Positions 8,714-17,426 of a DNA stretch of 64,000 nucleotides are shown piece by piece; positions within the stretch are counted from its first letter, which is position 1; every line of letters begins with the position of its first letter. The position numbers were made by a program, and so were the translations under genes. The notes below the pieces were generated by a model that saw nothing but the letters and a program-made list of their open reading frames with translations, did no database searches and was not told the DNA's origin. Source of the stretch: Streptomyces djakartensis (GTDB lineage: Bacteria > Actinomycetota > Actinomycetes > Streptomycetales > Streptomycetaceae); assembly GCF_014651075.1 (NCBI RefSeq), contig NZ_BMWE01000007.1, positions 1 to 64,000 of the forward strand, read 5' to 3'.

Positions 8714-9919
8714 GTGACCGTGGAGAGCACTGCCGCTCGCACACCGCGACGCAGCGCCGGAAGCAAGGCCGGCACCACCGGCACCAAGCGCACCACCCGC
8801 ACCACCGCCAAGAAGGACGCCGGCACGCAGAAGGGCACCGAGCCCCAGCTCGTGCAGCTGCTGACGCCCGAAGGCAAGCGCGTCAAGAACGCCGAGTACG
8901 ACAAGTACGTCGCCGGTGTCACCCCGGAAGAGCTCCGCGGCCTCTACCGCGACATGGTTCTCACCCGCCGCTTCGACGCCGAGGCCACCTCCCTGCAGCG
9001 CCAGGGCGAGCTGGGACTGTGGGCCTCCCTGCTCGGTCAGGAGGCCGCCCAGATCGGCTCCGGGCGGGCCCTGCGCGACGACGACTACGTCTTCCCCACC
9101 TACCGCGAGCACGGCGTCGCCTGGTGCCGCGGGGTGGACCCGACCAACCTGCTCGGCATGTTCCGCGGCGTGAACAACGGCGGCTGGGACCCCAATGGCA
9201 ACAACTTCCACCTGTACACGATCGTCATCGGCTCCCAGACCCTGCACGCCACCGGCTACGCCATGGGCGTCGCCAAGGACGGCACGGACAGCGCGGTGAT
9301 CGCCTACTTCGGCGACGGCGCCTCAAGCCAGGGCGACGTGGCCGAGTCGTTCACCTTCTCCGCGGTCTACAACGCCCCGGTCGTGTTCTTCTGCCAGAAC
9401 AACCAGTGGGCCATCTCCGAGCCCACCGAGAAGCAGTCCCGCGTCCCCATCTACCAGCGTGCCCAGGGCTTCGGCTTCCCGGGCGTCCGGGTCGACGGCA
9501 ACGACGTGCTCGGCTGCCTCGCGGTCACCCGCTGGGCCCTGGAGCGGGCCCGCGCCGGCGAGGGCCCGACCCTCGTCGAGGCGTTCACCTACCGCATGGG
9601 TGCCCACACCACCTCCGACGATCCCACCCGCTACCGGGGCGACGAGGAGCGCCAGGCCTGGGAGGCCAAGGACCCGATCCTGCGCCTGCGCCGCTATCTG
9701 GAGGACTCAAACCACGCGGACGAGGGATTCTTCGCGGAACTGGAGGACGAGTCCGAGGCGTTGGGCAAACGAGTGCGCGAGGCGGTCCGTGCCATGCCGG
9801 ACCCGGACCACTTCGCCATCTTCGAGAACGTCTACGCGGACGGACACGCGCTGGTCGACGAGGAGCGCGCCCAGTTCGCCGCGTACCAGGCGTCGTTCGC
9901 CGACGAGGGGGGCAACTGA
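8714..9919 (+). CDS. bkdA: Branched-chain 2-oxoacid dehydrogenase E1 alpha
   Basis: 401 residues, first gene of bkdABC. With E1 beta it decarboxylates 2-oxoisovalerate and related keto acids using thiamine diphosphate, supplying isobutyryl- and methylbutyryl-CoA for fatty-acid primers, polyketides and catabolism. The ThDP motif is present: FGDGASSQGDVAES through CQNNQWAIS; the phosphorylation-loop region YRMGAHTTSDDPTRYR is also typical. The GTG at 8714 follows GGAGGA at a good distance. The first 40 residues are a Lys/Arg/Thr/Ala-rich extension not needed for the fold. The gene is 1 base from bkdB. Confidence 0.92.
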   Translation: MTVESTAARTPRRSAGSKAGTTGTKRTTRTTAKKDAGTQKGTEPQLVQLLTPEGKRVKNAEYDKYVAGVTPEELRGLYRDMVLTRRFDAEATSLQRQGELGLWASLLGQEAAQIGSGRALRDDDYVFPTYREHGVAWCRGVDPTNLLGMFRGVNNGGWDPNGNNFHLYTIVIGSQTLHATGYAMGVAKDGTDSAVIAYFGDGASSQGDVAESFTFSAVYNAPVVFFCQNNQWAISEPTEKQSRVPIYQRAQGFGFPGVRVDGNDVLGCLAVTRWALERARAGEGPTLVEAFTYRMGAHTTSDDPTRYRGDEERQAWEAKDPILRLRRYLEDSNHADEGFFAELEDESEALGKRVREAVRAMPDPDHFAIFENVYADGHALVDEERAQFAAYQASFADEGGN

Positions 9920-9920
9920 A

Positions 9921-10898
9921 ATGGCTGAGAAGCTGGCTTTGGCCAAGGCGATCAACGAGTCGCTGCGCCGCGCCCTGGAGTCCGACGACAAGGTCCTGAT
10001 CATGGGCGAGGACGTCGGCAAGCTCGGCGGTGTCTTCCGCGTGACGGACGGCCTGCAGAAGGACTTCGGGGAGAGCCGCGTCATCGACACGCCGCTCGCC
10101 GAGTCGGGCATCGTCGGCACGGCGATCGGGCTGGCCCTGCGCGGCTACCGCCCGGTGGTGGAGATCCAGTTCGACGGCTTCGTCTTCCCGGCCTACGACC
10201 AGATCGTCACGCAGCTCGCGAAGATGCACGCCCGCTCGCTGGGCAAGGTCAAGATGCCGGTCGTCGTCCGCATCCCGTACGGCGGTGGCATCGGGGCGGT
10301 GGAGCACCACTCGGAGTCCCCCGAGTCCCTGTTCGCGCACGTGGCGGGCCTGAAGATCGTCAGCCCGTCGAACGCGTCGGACGCGTACTGGATGATGCAG
10401 CAGGCCATCCAGAGCGACGACCCGGTGATCTTCTTCGAGCCCAAGCGCCGCTACTGGGACAAGGCCGAGGTCAACACGGAGGCGATCCCGGGCCCGCTGC
10501 ACAAGGCGGCCGTGGTGCGCCCCGGCACGGACCTGACCCTCGCCGCCTACGGCCCGATGGTCAAGCTCTGCCAGGAGGTCGCGGACGCGGCCGCCGAGGA
10601 GGGCAAGAGCCTGGAGGTCCTGGACCTGCGCTCGGTCTCCCCGATCGACTTCGACTCGATCCAGGCGTCGGTGGAGAAGACGCGCCGCCTGGTCGTCGTG
10701 CACGAGGCCCCGGTGTTCTTCGGCTCCGGCGCGGAGATCGCCGCCAGGATCACGGAGCGCTGCTTCTACCACCTGGAGGCCCCGGTACTCCGGGTCGGCG
10801 GCTACCACGCGCCGTATCCGCCGGCCCGCCTGGAGGAGGAGTACCTGCCGAACCTGGACCGGGTACTGGATGCCGTCGACCGCTCGCTGGCGTACTGA
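9921..10898 (+). CDS. bkdB: Branched-chain 2-oxoacid dehydrogenase E1 beta
   Basis: 325 residues forming the alpha2beta2 E1 heterotetramer with the upstream product. Typical blocks: ALESDDKVLIMGEDVGKLGGVF, the cofactor-proximal PLAESGIVGTAIGLA, RIPYGGGIGAVEHHSES and the C-terminal YHAPYPPARLEEEYLP. The start ATG is one base after the bkdA stop and bkdC begins 10 bases after the bkdB stop, a tight operon. Family length is normal. A pyruvate dehydrogenase E1 beta is the nearest alternative; linkage to a short-lipoyl E2 and no E3 favours Bkd. Confidence 0.92.
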   Translation: MAEKLALAKAINESLRRALESDDKVLIMGEDVGKLGGVFRVTDGLQKDFGESRVIDTPLAESGIVGTAIGLALRGYRPVVEIQFDGFVFPAYDQIVTQLAKMHARSLGKVKMPVVVRIPYGGGIGAVEHHSESPESLFAHVAGLKIVSPSNASDAYWMMQQAIQSDDPVIFFEPKRRYWDKAEVNTEAIPGPLHKAAVVRPGTDLTLAAYGPMVKLCQEVADAAAEEGKSLEVLDLRSVSPIDFDSIQASVEKTRRLVVVHEAPVFFGSGAEIAARITERCFYHLEAPVLRVGGYHAPYPPARLEEEYLPNLDRVLDAVDRSLAY

Positions 10899-10908
10899 GG
10901 AGAGGGTC

Positions 10909-12342
10909 GTGACGACGATGACGGAAGCGTCCGTGCGCGAGTTCAAGATGCCCGACGTGGGCGAGGGACTCACCGAGGCGGAGATCCTCAAGTGGTACGT
11001 CCAGCCCGGTGACAAGGTCACCGACGGCCAGGCGGTGTGCGAGGTCGAGACGGCGAAGGCGGCCGTCGAGCTGCCCATCCCGTACGACGGAGTGGTCCGG
11101 GAGCTGCACTTCCCGGAGGGCTCCACGGTCGACGTGGGCACGGCGATCATCGCGGTGGAGGTGGGCGGAGGGGCCGGACCCGCGCCCGCCGCCGAGCAGC
11201 GGCCCGAGACCCCGAAGGCCGCCGAGGAGCCCAAGCCCGAGGGCTCCGGCCGCCAGCCGGTCCTGGTGGGGTACGGCGTGGCGGCCTCGTCCACCCGCCG
11301 TCGCCCCCGCAAGGGCCCGGAGGTCCCGGTCCAGCAGGCCTCGACACCGCTCCAGACGGAGCTGAACGGCCACGCGCCGACGGCCCCGGCCGCACCGGCC
11401 CCTGCCCCGGCCGCGCCCGCCGCGGCAGGCGCGGACCGCCCGCTGGCCAAGCCCCCCGTCCGCAAGCTGGCCAAGGACCTGGGCGTCGATCTGACGGTGG
11501 TCGTCCCGAGCGGCCCGGACGGCATCATCACGCGGGAGGACGTGCACGCGGCGGTGGCCGCCGCCGCGCCGAAGGCCGCGGAGCAGCCGGTGGAGCCCGC
11601 GCCCGCCTCCGCCGCCCCCGCACCGGCGTCGTACGACACGGCGCGCGAGACCCGGGTCCCGGTCAAGGGTGTCCGCAAGGCGACGGCGGCGGCGATGGTC
11701 GGCTCGGCGTTCACCGCGCCGCATGTCACGGAGTTCGTGACGGTCGACGTGACGCGCACGCTGAAGCTGGTCGAGGAGCTGAAGGAGGACAAGGAGTTCG
11801 CGAACCTGCGCGTGAACCCGCTCCTGCTGATCGCCAAGGCGCTGCTCGTCGCGATCAGGCGCAACCCGGAGATCAACGCGTCCTGGGACGAGGCGGCCCA
11901 GGAGATCGTGGTCAAGCACTACGTGAACCTCGGCATCGCGGCGGCGACCCCGCGCGGCCTGATCGTCCCGAACATCAAGGACGCGCACGCCAAGACGCTG
12001 CCGCAGCTGGCCGAGTCGCTGGGCGAGCTGGTGTCGACGGCGCGGGAGGGCAAGACGTCCCCGGCGGCCATGCAGGGCGGCACGGTGACGATCACCAACG
12101 TCGGCGTCTTCGGCGTCGACACGGGCACCCCGATCCTCAACCCGGGTGAGTCCGCGATCCTCGCGGTCGGCGCGATCAAGCCGCAGCCATGGGTCCACAA
12201 GGGCAAGGTGAAGCCCCGTCAGGTCACCACCCTGGCCCTCTCCTTCGACCACCGCCTGGTCGACGGCGAACTGGGCTCGAAGGTCCTGGCCGACGTGGCG
12301 GCGATCCTGGAACAGCCGAAGCGGCTGATCACCTGGGCGTGA
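10909..12342 (+). CDS. bkdC: Branched-chain 2-oxoacid dehydrogenase E2 (dihydrolipoamide acyltransferase)
   Basis: 477 residues. A single N-terminal lipoyl domain carries the lipoylated lysine (about residue 50) in ETAKAAVELP. Ala/Pro-rich linkers flank a peripheral-subunit-binding domain (about 183-215; VRKLAKDLGVDLTVV). The C-terminal acyltransferase domain ends with the catalytic HRLVDG (His about 447) and a regular C-terminus. The GTG at 10909 has GAGGAG just upstream; the in-frame ATG at 10918 is an alternative. No E3 gene is nearby, as is usual because the lipoamide dehydrogenase is shared. The product forms the complex core. Confidence 0.92.
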   Translation: MTTMTEASVREFKMPDVGEGLTEAEILKWYVQPGDKVTDGQAVCEVETAKAAVELPIPYDGVVRELHFPEGSTVDVGTAIIAVEVGGGAGPAPAAEQRPETPKAAEEPKPEGSGRQPVLVGYGVAASSTRRRPRKGPEVPVQQASTPLQTELNGHAPTAPAAPAPAPAAPAAAGADRPLAKPPVRKLAKDLGVDLTVVVPSGPDGIITREDVHAAVAAAAPKAAEQPVEPAPASAAPAPASYDTARETRVPVKGVRKATAAAMVGSAFTAPHVTEFVTVDVTRTLKLVEELKEDKEFANLRVNPLLLIAKALLVAIRRNPEINASWDEAAQEIVVKHYVNLGIAAATPRGLIVPNIKDAHAKTLPQLAESLGELVSTAREGKTSPAAMQGGTVTITNVGVFGVDTGTPILNPGESAILAVGAIKPQPWVHKGKVKPRQVTTLALSFDHRLVDGELGSKVLADVAAILEQPKRLITWA

Positions 12343-12373
12343 GGTGACGGCGACGGCCCCCTGCCCCACCCGT

Positions 12374-12499
12374 ATGCTGTTGGCGAATTCGTGCAGCGAG
12401 CGGTAAGTGTCCGCTCAGTCTCAGCGACACGCCGTACACCCAGCGTGTCGCTGAGACTCAAACGACAGCCGTGGTCCCGACCGGATTTGCCAACAGCAT
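12374..12499. ncRNA. Candidate structured RNA or palindromic element downstream of bkdC
   Basis: A 126-base element closed by an 11-bp perfect inverted repeat (ATGCTGTTGGC 12374-12384 / GCCAACAGCAT 12489-12499). Inside lie a 6-bp hairpin (12398-12403 / 12411-12416, 7-base loop) and, directly abutting it, a 16-bp perfect hairpin (12417-12432 / 12443-12458, 10-base loop CGTACACCCA). As RNA this is a three-way-junction-like fold. The long hairpin alone could terminate bkdABC, but an outer closing stem is not expected of a terminator. Strand is unknown; it could be a 3'-UTR RNA, an independent small RNA, a leader for the murJ-like gene, or a REP/MITE-like palindrome. Confidence 0.45.
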
Positions 12500-12596
12500 C
12501 CGACCGGGGCGGGGCCGTCGGCGTCTGCCCTGGGGGTGAACCAGCGGTTTCCTCCTTCCCCCGGTGGGGCTTGGCGTCACACCGTAGGTTGACCCC

Positions 12597-14249
12597 ATGA
12601 TCAAGGGGGCGAAGACCACGACGGAAGCCGTGGCACCGGCGGGCGCGGGCGGGACGAAGGACGGCGTGGGGCGGTCCTCGCTGCTCATGGCGCTGGGCAC
12701 GATGGTGTCCCGGGCGACCGGGCTGATACGGCAGGTGTTACAAGGTGCGGCGCTCGGCACGGGGCTGCTCGCGAGTACGTACAACACGGCGAACACGGTG
12801 CCGACGAGTCTGTACACGCTGCTGATCGGCGGCGCGCTCAACGCCGTGCTGGTGCCGCAGCTGGTGCGGGCCCGGGTTACGCAGCCCGACGGCGGGCGGG
12901 ACTACGAGCAGCGGCTGGTGACCCTCGTCGTCACCGTTCTGGCCATCGGCGCCGCCCTGGCCGTGTGGGCCGCTCCGGGGATCGTCGGGCTGTACATGCG
13001 GGACACTCCGGAGAGCCACGAGGCGTTCGAGCTGACCGTCGTCTTCGCCCGGTTCCTGCTACCGCAGATCTTTTTCTACGGCCTCTTCGGCATGCTGGGT
13101 CAAGTCCTCAACGCGCGGGAGAAGTTCGGCGCGATGATGTGGACGCCGGTGCTCAACAACGTCGTGCTCATCGGCATGTTCGGGCTGTATCTGGGACTCA
13201 TGACCGTGCCCGAGCGGGTGGAGGACATCACCGCGGCACAGGTGCGGCTGCTCGGGATCGGCACCACGGCCGGGATCGCCGTTCAGGCCCTGGCGCTCCT
13301 CCCCTTTGTACGGGCAGCGGGCTTCCGGTTCCGGCCACGGTTCGACTGGCGTGGGGCCGGGCTGGGGGCGGGCGTCCACGCGGCCAAGTGGACGCTGCTG
13401 TTCGTGCTGGCCAACCAGGTCGCCCTGACGGTCGTCACGAACTACGCCAACGCCGCCGACCAGGAACTGCCGGAGGCCGGAGCGGGCTACACCGCGTACA
13501 CCTATGCGCAGACCATCTGGATGCTGCCGCAGTCCGTCGTCACCGTCTCCCTGGTGACGGCCCTGCTTCCCCGTATGAGCAAGGCCGCGGCCGAGGGCCG
13601 GGTCGCGGACCTGCGCGCGGACCTGTCCCGCGCCCTGCGCGTCACTGGCGTCGTCATCGTGCCCGCCGGATTCCTCTTCCTCGCCCTCGGCCCGCAGATC
13701 TCCGCCCTGCTGTTCGCTCATGGGGCCGCCGATGCCGCCTCCGCCCAGCCGCTCGGTCAGATGCTGCAGGCCTTCGGGCTCGGGCTGATCCCGTTCTCCG
13801 CCCAGTACCTGTTGCTGCGTGGGTTCTACGCCTTCGAGGACACCAGGACACCGTTCTTCATGGCCGTGTGGATCGGGGCGGTGAACATCGCCTTGGCCAC
13901 CGCCTGCCATCTACTCCTGCCTGCCCGCTGGGCCGTGACCGGCATGGCCGGCGCCTACACCTTGTCGTACGCCGTCGGACTCGTCATGACCGCACGGCTG
14001 CTGCGCCGGAAGACCGGCGGCCGGCTCGACGACGGAGCCCTGCGCCGTACCTACGCCAAGCTGCTGTGCGCCGCCGGCGTCGCCGCCGCGGTGGGCTGGA
14101 CGGTCGCGCGCGCCTGCGCCGCCGTCATGGGTGACGGCATTGGGCCCACCGCGCTCACCACGGTCGGGGCGACGTTGGCGCTCGCCCTCACGTATCTCGC
14201 CCTCGCCCGGCTGCTGAAGGTCGGTGAGTTGCGGCGGGCGCGGCGTTGA
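12597..14249 (+). CDS. MurJ/MviN-family lipid II flippase, TTA codon near the N-terminus
   Basis: 550 residues of the MurJ (MOP superfamily) type, about 14 transmembrane helices, with family segments SRATGLIRQV, ASTYNTANTVPTSLYTLLIGGALNAVLVPQL and YGLFGMLGQVLNAREKFG. The role is to flip undecaprenyl-linked peptidoglycan or related glycan precursors across the membrane. Codon 48 (12738-12740) is TTA, so full translation should need the bldA tRNA and be developmentally timed. That argues it is not the housekeeping flippase; streptomycetes commonly carry more than one MurJ-like protein. No Shine-Dalgarno is evident, and TAGGTT at 12585-12590 would place transcription at or near the ATG (leaderless). 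Confidence 0.9.
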   Translation: MIKGAKTTTEAVAPAGAGGTKDGVGRSSLLMALGTMVSRATGLIRQVLQGAALGTGLLASTYNTANTVPTSLYTLLIGGALNAVLVPQLVRARVTQPDGGRDYEQRLVTLVVTVLAIGAALAVWAAPGIVGLYMRDTPESHEAFELTVVFARFLLPQIFFYGLFGMLGQVLNAREKFGAMMWTPVLNNVVLIGMFGLYLGLMTVPERVEDITAAQVRLLGIGTTAGIAVQALALLPFVRAAGFRFRPRFDWRGAGLGAGVHAAKWTLLFVLANQVALTVVTNYANAADQELPEAGAGYTAYTYAQTIWMLPQSVVTVSLVTALLPRMSKAAAEGRVADLRADLSRALRVTGVVIVPAGFLFLALGPQISALLFAHGAADAASAQPLGQMLQAFGLGLIPFSAQYLLLRGFYAFEDTRTPFFMAVWIGAVNIALATACHLLLPARWAVTGMAGAYTLSYAVGLVMTARLLRRKTGGRLDDGALRRTYAKLLCAAGVAAAVGWTVARACAAVMGDGIGPTALTTVGATLALALTYLALARLLKVGELRRARR

Positions 14250-14313
14250 ACGTCCGTTCGCCGAGAGTCGCAGGTGGGCGAGGCCGACGAGAGCAGTCCC
14301 GCGGACACAGGCG

Positions 14314-14350
14314 AAGGGGGGCTCGCCGCCGGCTGCGGCGAGCCCCCCTT
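14314..14350. terminator. Bidirectional terminator between murJ-like and carboxypeptidase genes
   Basis: A 16-bp perfect stem (AAGGGGGGCTCGCCGC, 14314-14329, with its complement at 14335-14350) and a CGGCT loop, with T-rich flanks on the plus side, sits between convergent genes. Confidence 0.85.
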
Positions 14351-14371
14351 TCGTTGTGCTGTCCTGCGTTC

Positions 14372-15274
14372 CTACCTGGCGAAGCCGTAGTTGAGCAGCT
14401 TCGTCGCGTCCGCCTTGCGCGTGGGCCCGTCGGTCGAGGCGAGAACCGTGCCGATGACCGTCTTGCCGTTCCGCGTGGCGGCGAAGACCAGGCAGTACCC
14501 GGCCTCCGGGCCGGAACCGGTCTTCACGCCGATCGCGCCGCTGTAGCTGCCGAGCAGCGGGTTGGTGTTCTCCCACGGGGCCATCGTCCGCGTGCCGCCG
14601 GACTTCGTGGTCGTCGTCGCCGTGTACTTCTTCGTCTTGACGACCGTGCGGAACGTGGAGTTCTTCATGGCCGCGCTGGCGAGCTTGGTCAGGTCGCGCG
14701 GCGTGGAGTAGTTGCTGCCCTTGCCGATGCCGTCGAACGAGTCGAAGTGGGTGTTCTTCAGGCCCAGTTCCTTGGCGGTGGTGTTCATCTTGCCGATGAA
14801 CGACTCCACGCGCTTGGCCCGCGTCGAGCCCGCGCCGAACTTGTCGGCGAGGGCGTACGCCGCGTCGCAGCCGGACGGCAGCATCAGCCCGTACAGCAGC
14901 TGGCGGACGGTGACCTTGTCGCCGACGATCAGCTTGGCGTTGGACGCCCAGTTGTTCTCGACGATGTAGTCGCTGTACGCCTTCTGGACCGTGACCTTGC
15001 TGTCCAGGTTGAGGTTCGACTGCTTCAGCACCACCAGAGCGGTCATGATCTTGGTGGTCGAGCCGGTCGAGCGGCGCGTGTCGGCCGCCTTGGTGTAAAG
15101 CGACGTGCCGGTCGCGTTGTTCATCGCATAGCCGCCCTTGGCGGCGATGGTGGGCGCCGAGGGCGCGGCCTGCGCCGGCGCGACGGTGAGGGCTCCGGTC
15201 GTGAGCATGGCGCCGGTGGTCACGGCGACGGCCGCAGCTCTGCGGAGACGGTTGCCCTTAATGCCGGTTATCAA
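14372..15274 (-). CDS. Secreted D-alanyl-D-alanine carboxypeptidase (serine, S11 family)
   Basis: About 300 residues from the proposed TTG start. All three penicillin-binding motifs are visible: SxxK as STTK (Ser72), SxN-type as SGC in LMLPSGCDAAYAL (the Cys form common in actinobacteria), and KTG in GVKTGSGPEAGY. The signal peptide ends near PAQAAPS. It trims terminal D-Ala from peptidoglycan pentapeptides. Start choice is uncertain: the TTG at 15274 is preceded by GGGG at normal spacing and gives a compact signal peptide; a GTG at 15346 would add 24 residues. It is divergent from the GntR gene. Confidence 0.88.
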   Translation of the reverse strand: MITGIKGNRLRRAAAVAVTTGAMLTTGALTVAPAQAAPSAPTIAAKGGYAMNNATGTSLYTKAADTRRSTGSTTKIMTALVVLKQSNLNLDSKVTVQKAYSDYIVENNWASNAKLIVGDKVTVRQLLYGLMLPSGCDAAYALADKFGAGSTRAKRVESFIGKMNTTAKELGLKNTHFDSFDGIGKGSNYSTPRDLTKLASAAMKNSTFRTVVKTKKYTATTTTKSGGTRTMAPWENTNPLLGSYSGAIGVKTGSGPEAGYCLVFAATRNGKTVIGTVLASTDGPTRKADATKLLNYGFAR

Positions 15275-15482
15275 AGGAAGTACCCCGATTGTCTTGAATG
15301 CCCCTACGGTGCGGCCGGATTGAGGACGAGGGGAAAGGGGCCGCACGTGTCTGTCTCGTAACTAGCACAGATGGTTGTGCCTTGGTCGGACAGGGCCCCG
15401 ACTTTGCCGCAGATGTGTGACATTCACGTCCGGATCGTGGACGGATCGGGGCATGCGTACCTGTTGTATCTATGCTGTCGGC

Positions 15483-16133
15483 ATGACCCTGTCCGTGAAG
15501 CAGCCCCCCGCCGCCGACCGCGTCTACAGCCACGTCAAGCAGGGCGTGCTGGAGCGGCGTTACGAGGGCGGGTCGCTCCTGACCGAGGGTGAACTCGCCG
15601 AGGCCGTCGGGGTGTCGCGCACGCCGGTGCGCGAGGCGCTGCTGCGGCTGGAGGCCGAAGGTCTGATCAGGCTCTACCCGAAGAAGGGCGCCCTGGTCCT
15701 GCCCGTCTCCGCCCAGGAGATCGCCGACGTGGTGGAGACGCGGCTGCTCGTCGAGGAACACGCGGCCCGCAAGGCCGTACCCGCGCCCGCGGGGCTCATC
15801 GAGCGCCTCGAGGAGCTGCTGGCCCGGCAGAAGCGGCAGGCCGCCGCCGGAGACCTGGCCGCCGCCGCCGTCACCGACCGCTGCTTCCACGCCGAGATCG
15901 TCCGCAGCGGCGGCAACGAGATCCTCTCCCGCCTCTACGACCAGCTGCGGGACCGTCAACTGCGCATGGGCGTCGCCGTGATGCACTCCCACCCCGACCG
16001 GATCGCCAAGACCCTCGCCGAGCACGAGGAGATGCTCCACGCGCTGCGCGCCGGGGACGCCGAGGCGGCCGTCGCGCTCGTCCGGCGGCACGTCGGCTGG
16101 TTCTCCCACCTGGCCCGGGGGGAGGTCCGATGA
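15483..16133 (+). CDS. GntR-family regulator, FCD/FadR-type effector domain
   Basis: 216 residues. The N-terminal winged helix contains EGELAEAVGVSRTPVREALLRLEAEGL, the classic GntR recognition helix. The all-helical C-terminal domain has a FCD-type pattern (TDRCFHAEIV, EHEEMLHALRAGDAEAAVALVRRH) that binds small organic acids, often through metal-bound histidines. It overlaps the following MFS gene by four bases (ATGA), so it most likely controls that transporter and itself. Upstream, TTGTATCTATGCTG (about 15463-15477) is unusually AT-rich and may combine a -10 element and autoregulatory site; the ATG follows closely without a Shine-Dalgarno. Confidence 0.88.
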   Translation: MTLSVKQPPAADRVYSHVKQGVLERRYEGGSLLTEGELAEAVGVSRTPVREALLRLEAEGLIRLYPKKGALVLPVSAQEIADVVETRLLVEEHAARKAVPAPAGLIERLEELLARQKRQAAAGDLAAAAVTDRCFHAEIVRSGGNEILSRLYDQLRDRQLRMGVAVMHSHPDRIAKTLAEHEEMLHALRAGDAEAAVALVRRHVGWFSHLARGEVR

Positions 16134-17425
16134 GCTCGACGACGCTGCCGGGCGACCCCCCGGGCGGCCGACGGGCCCTGGCCGTCTGGGGCATCGGCGT
16201 CTCGGTCTACTTCGTCGCGGTCATCTTCCGCACGTCCCTCGGCGTCGCCGGCCTCGACGCGGCCGACCGCTTCCACGTGGGCGCCTCCGCCCTCTCCACC
16301 TTCTCCATCCTCCAACTGCTGGTCTACGCGGGCATGCAGATACCCGTCGGCCTGCTCGTCGACCGGCTCGGCACCAAGAAGGTGCTGGGGCTCGGCGCGG
16401 TGCTGTTCACGGCCGGGCAACTGGGCTTCGCGTTCTCCCCCACGTACGGCATGGCGCTCGCCTCCCGGGCGCTGCTCGGCTGCGGTGACGCGCTGACGTT
16501 CATCAGCGTGCTGCGGCTGGGCACCCGGTGGTTCCCGGCCCGGCGCGGGCCGCTCGTCGCCCAGTTCGCCGGCCTGGCCGGCATGGCGGGCAACCTGGTG
16601 TCCACGCTCGTCCTGGCACGGCTGCTGCACGGCATCGGCTGGACGCCCGCGTTCGCGGGCAGCGCGGCCGCCGGGGCCGTGGTGTTCGTGCTGGTCCTGC
16701 TGTTCCTGAAGGACCACCCGGAGGGCCACGAGCCGGAGCCGCTGCCGCACCAGGGCGCGGCGTACGTACGGCGCCAGATCGCCGCCTCCTGGCGGGAGCC
16801 CGGCACGCGGCTCGGCCTGTGGGTGCACTTCACGACCCAGTTCCCGGCAATGGTGTTCCTGCTGCTGTGGGGCCTGCCCTTCCTGGTCGAGGCGCAGGGG
16901 CTGTCCCGGGCCGCGGCCGGTGAACTCCTCACCCTCGTCGTGCTGTCCAACATGCTCGTCGGCCTGGTCTACGGCCAGATCGTCGCCCGGCACCACGAGG
17001 CGCGGCTGCCGCTCGCGCTCGGCACGGTCGGCACCACGGCGGCCCTGTGGGCGGCGACGCTGGCCTACCCGGGCGCGCACGCCCCGATGTGGCTGCTGGT
17101 CGTGCTGTGCACGGTGCTCGGGGCTTGCGGGCCCGCGTCGATGATCGGTTTCGACTTCGCCCGCCCGGCGAACCCGCCCGAGCGGCAGGGCACGGCCTCC
17201 GGCATCACCAACATGGGCGGCTTCATCGCCTCCATGACGACCCTGTTCGCCGTCGGGGTGCTGCTGGACGCCACCGGCGACGACTACACCGTGGCCTTCT
17301 CGGCGGTGTTCGTGCTCCAGGCGCTCGGGGTCACACAGATCCTGCGACTGCGCAAGCGGGCGGCGCGCAGGGAGCGCGAGCGGTTGGTGGCGAGCCGGGT
17401 GGAGACGGTGCACGTGCCGGCGTAG
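16130..17425 (+). CDS. Major facilitator superfamily transporter
   Basis: 431 residues with 12 predicted membrane helices. The MFS motif A is present between helices 2 and 3 (GLLVDRLGTKKVLG), and the arrangement RxLLGCGDALTFISVLRLGTRWF resembles the nitrate/organic-anion (OFA/ACS-like) branch. The start codon overlaps the GntR stop, so it is the likely target of that FadR-type regulator and may import an organic acid. The C-terminus is cytosolic and Arg-rich. The stop is one base from the convergent methyltransferase stop. Confidence 0.87.
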   Translation: MSSTTLPGDPPGGRRALAVWGIGVSVYFVAVIFRTSLGVAGLDAADRFHVGASALSTFSILQLLVYAGMQIPVGLLVDRLGTKKVLGLGAVLFTAGQLGFAFSPTYGMALASRALLGCGDALTFISVLRLGTRWFPARRGPLVAQFAGLAGMAGNLVSTLVLARLLHGIGWTPAFAGSAAAGAVVFVLVLLFLKDHPEGHEPEPLPHQGAAYVRRQIAASWREPGTRLGLWVHFTTQFPAMVFLLLWGLPFLVEAQGLSRAAAGELLTLVVLSNMLVGLVYGQIVARHHEARLPLALGTVGTTAALWAATLAYPGAHAPMWLLVVLCTVLGACGPASMIGFDFARPANPPERQGTASGITNMGGFIASMTTLFAVGVLLDATGDDYTVAFSAVFVLQALGVTQILRLRKRAARRERERLVASRVETVHVPA

Positions 17426-17426
17426 G

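Noticed and set aside
9585..12369. Very long open frames antisense to bkdB and bkdC
   Set aside because: High-GC third positions keep antisense frames open. The antisense products have no recognisable family, while the forward frames are clear Bkd enzymes.
15358..15382. GCACA ... TGTGC dyad upstream of the carboxypeptidase and GntR genes as an operator
   Set aside because: Arms are only 5 bp with an irregular spacer; too weak to claim.
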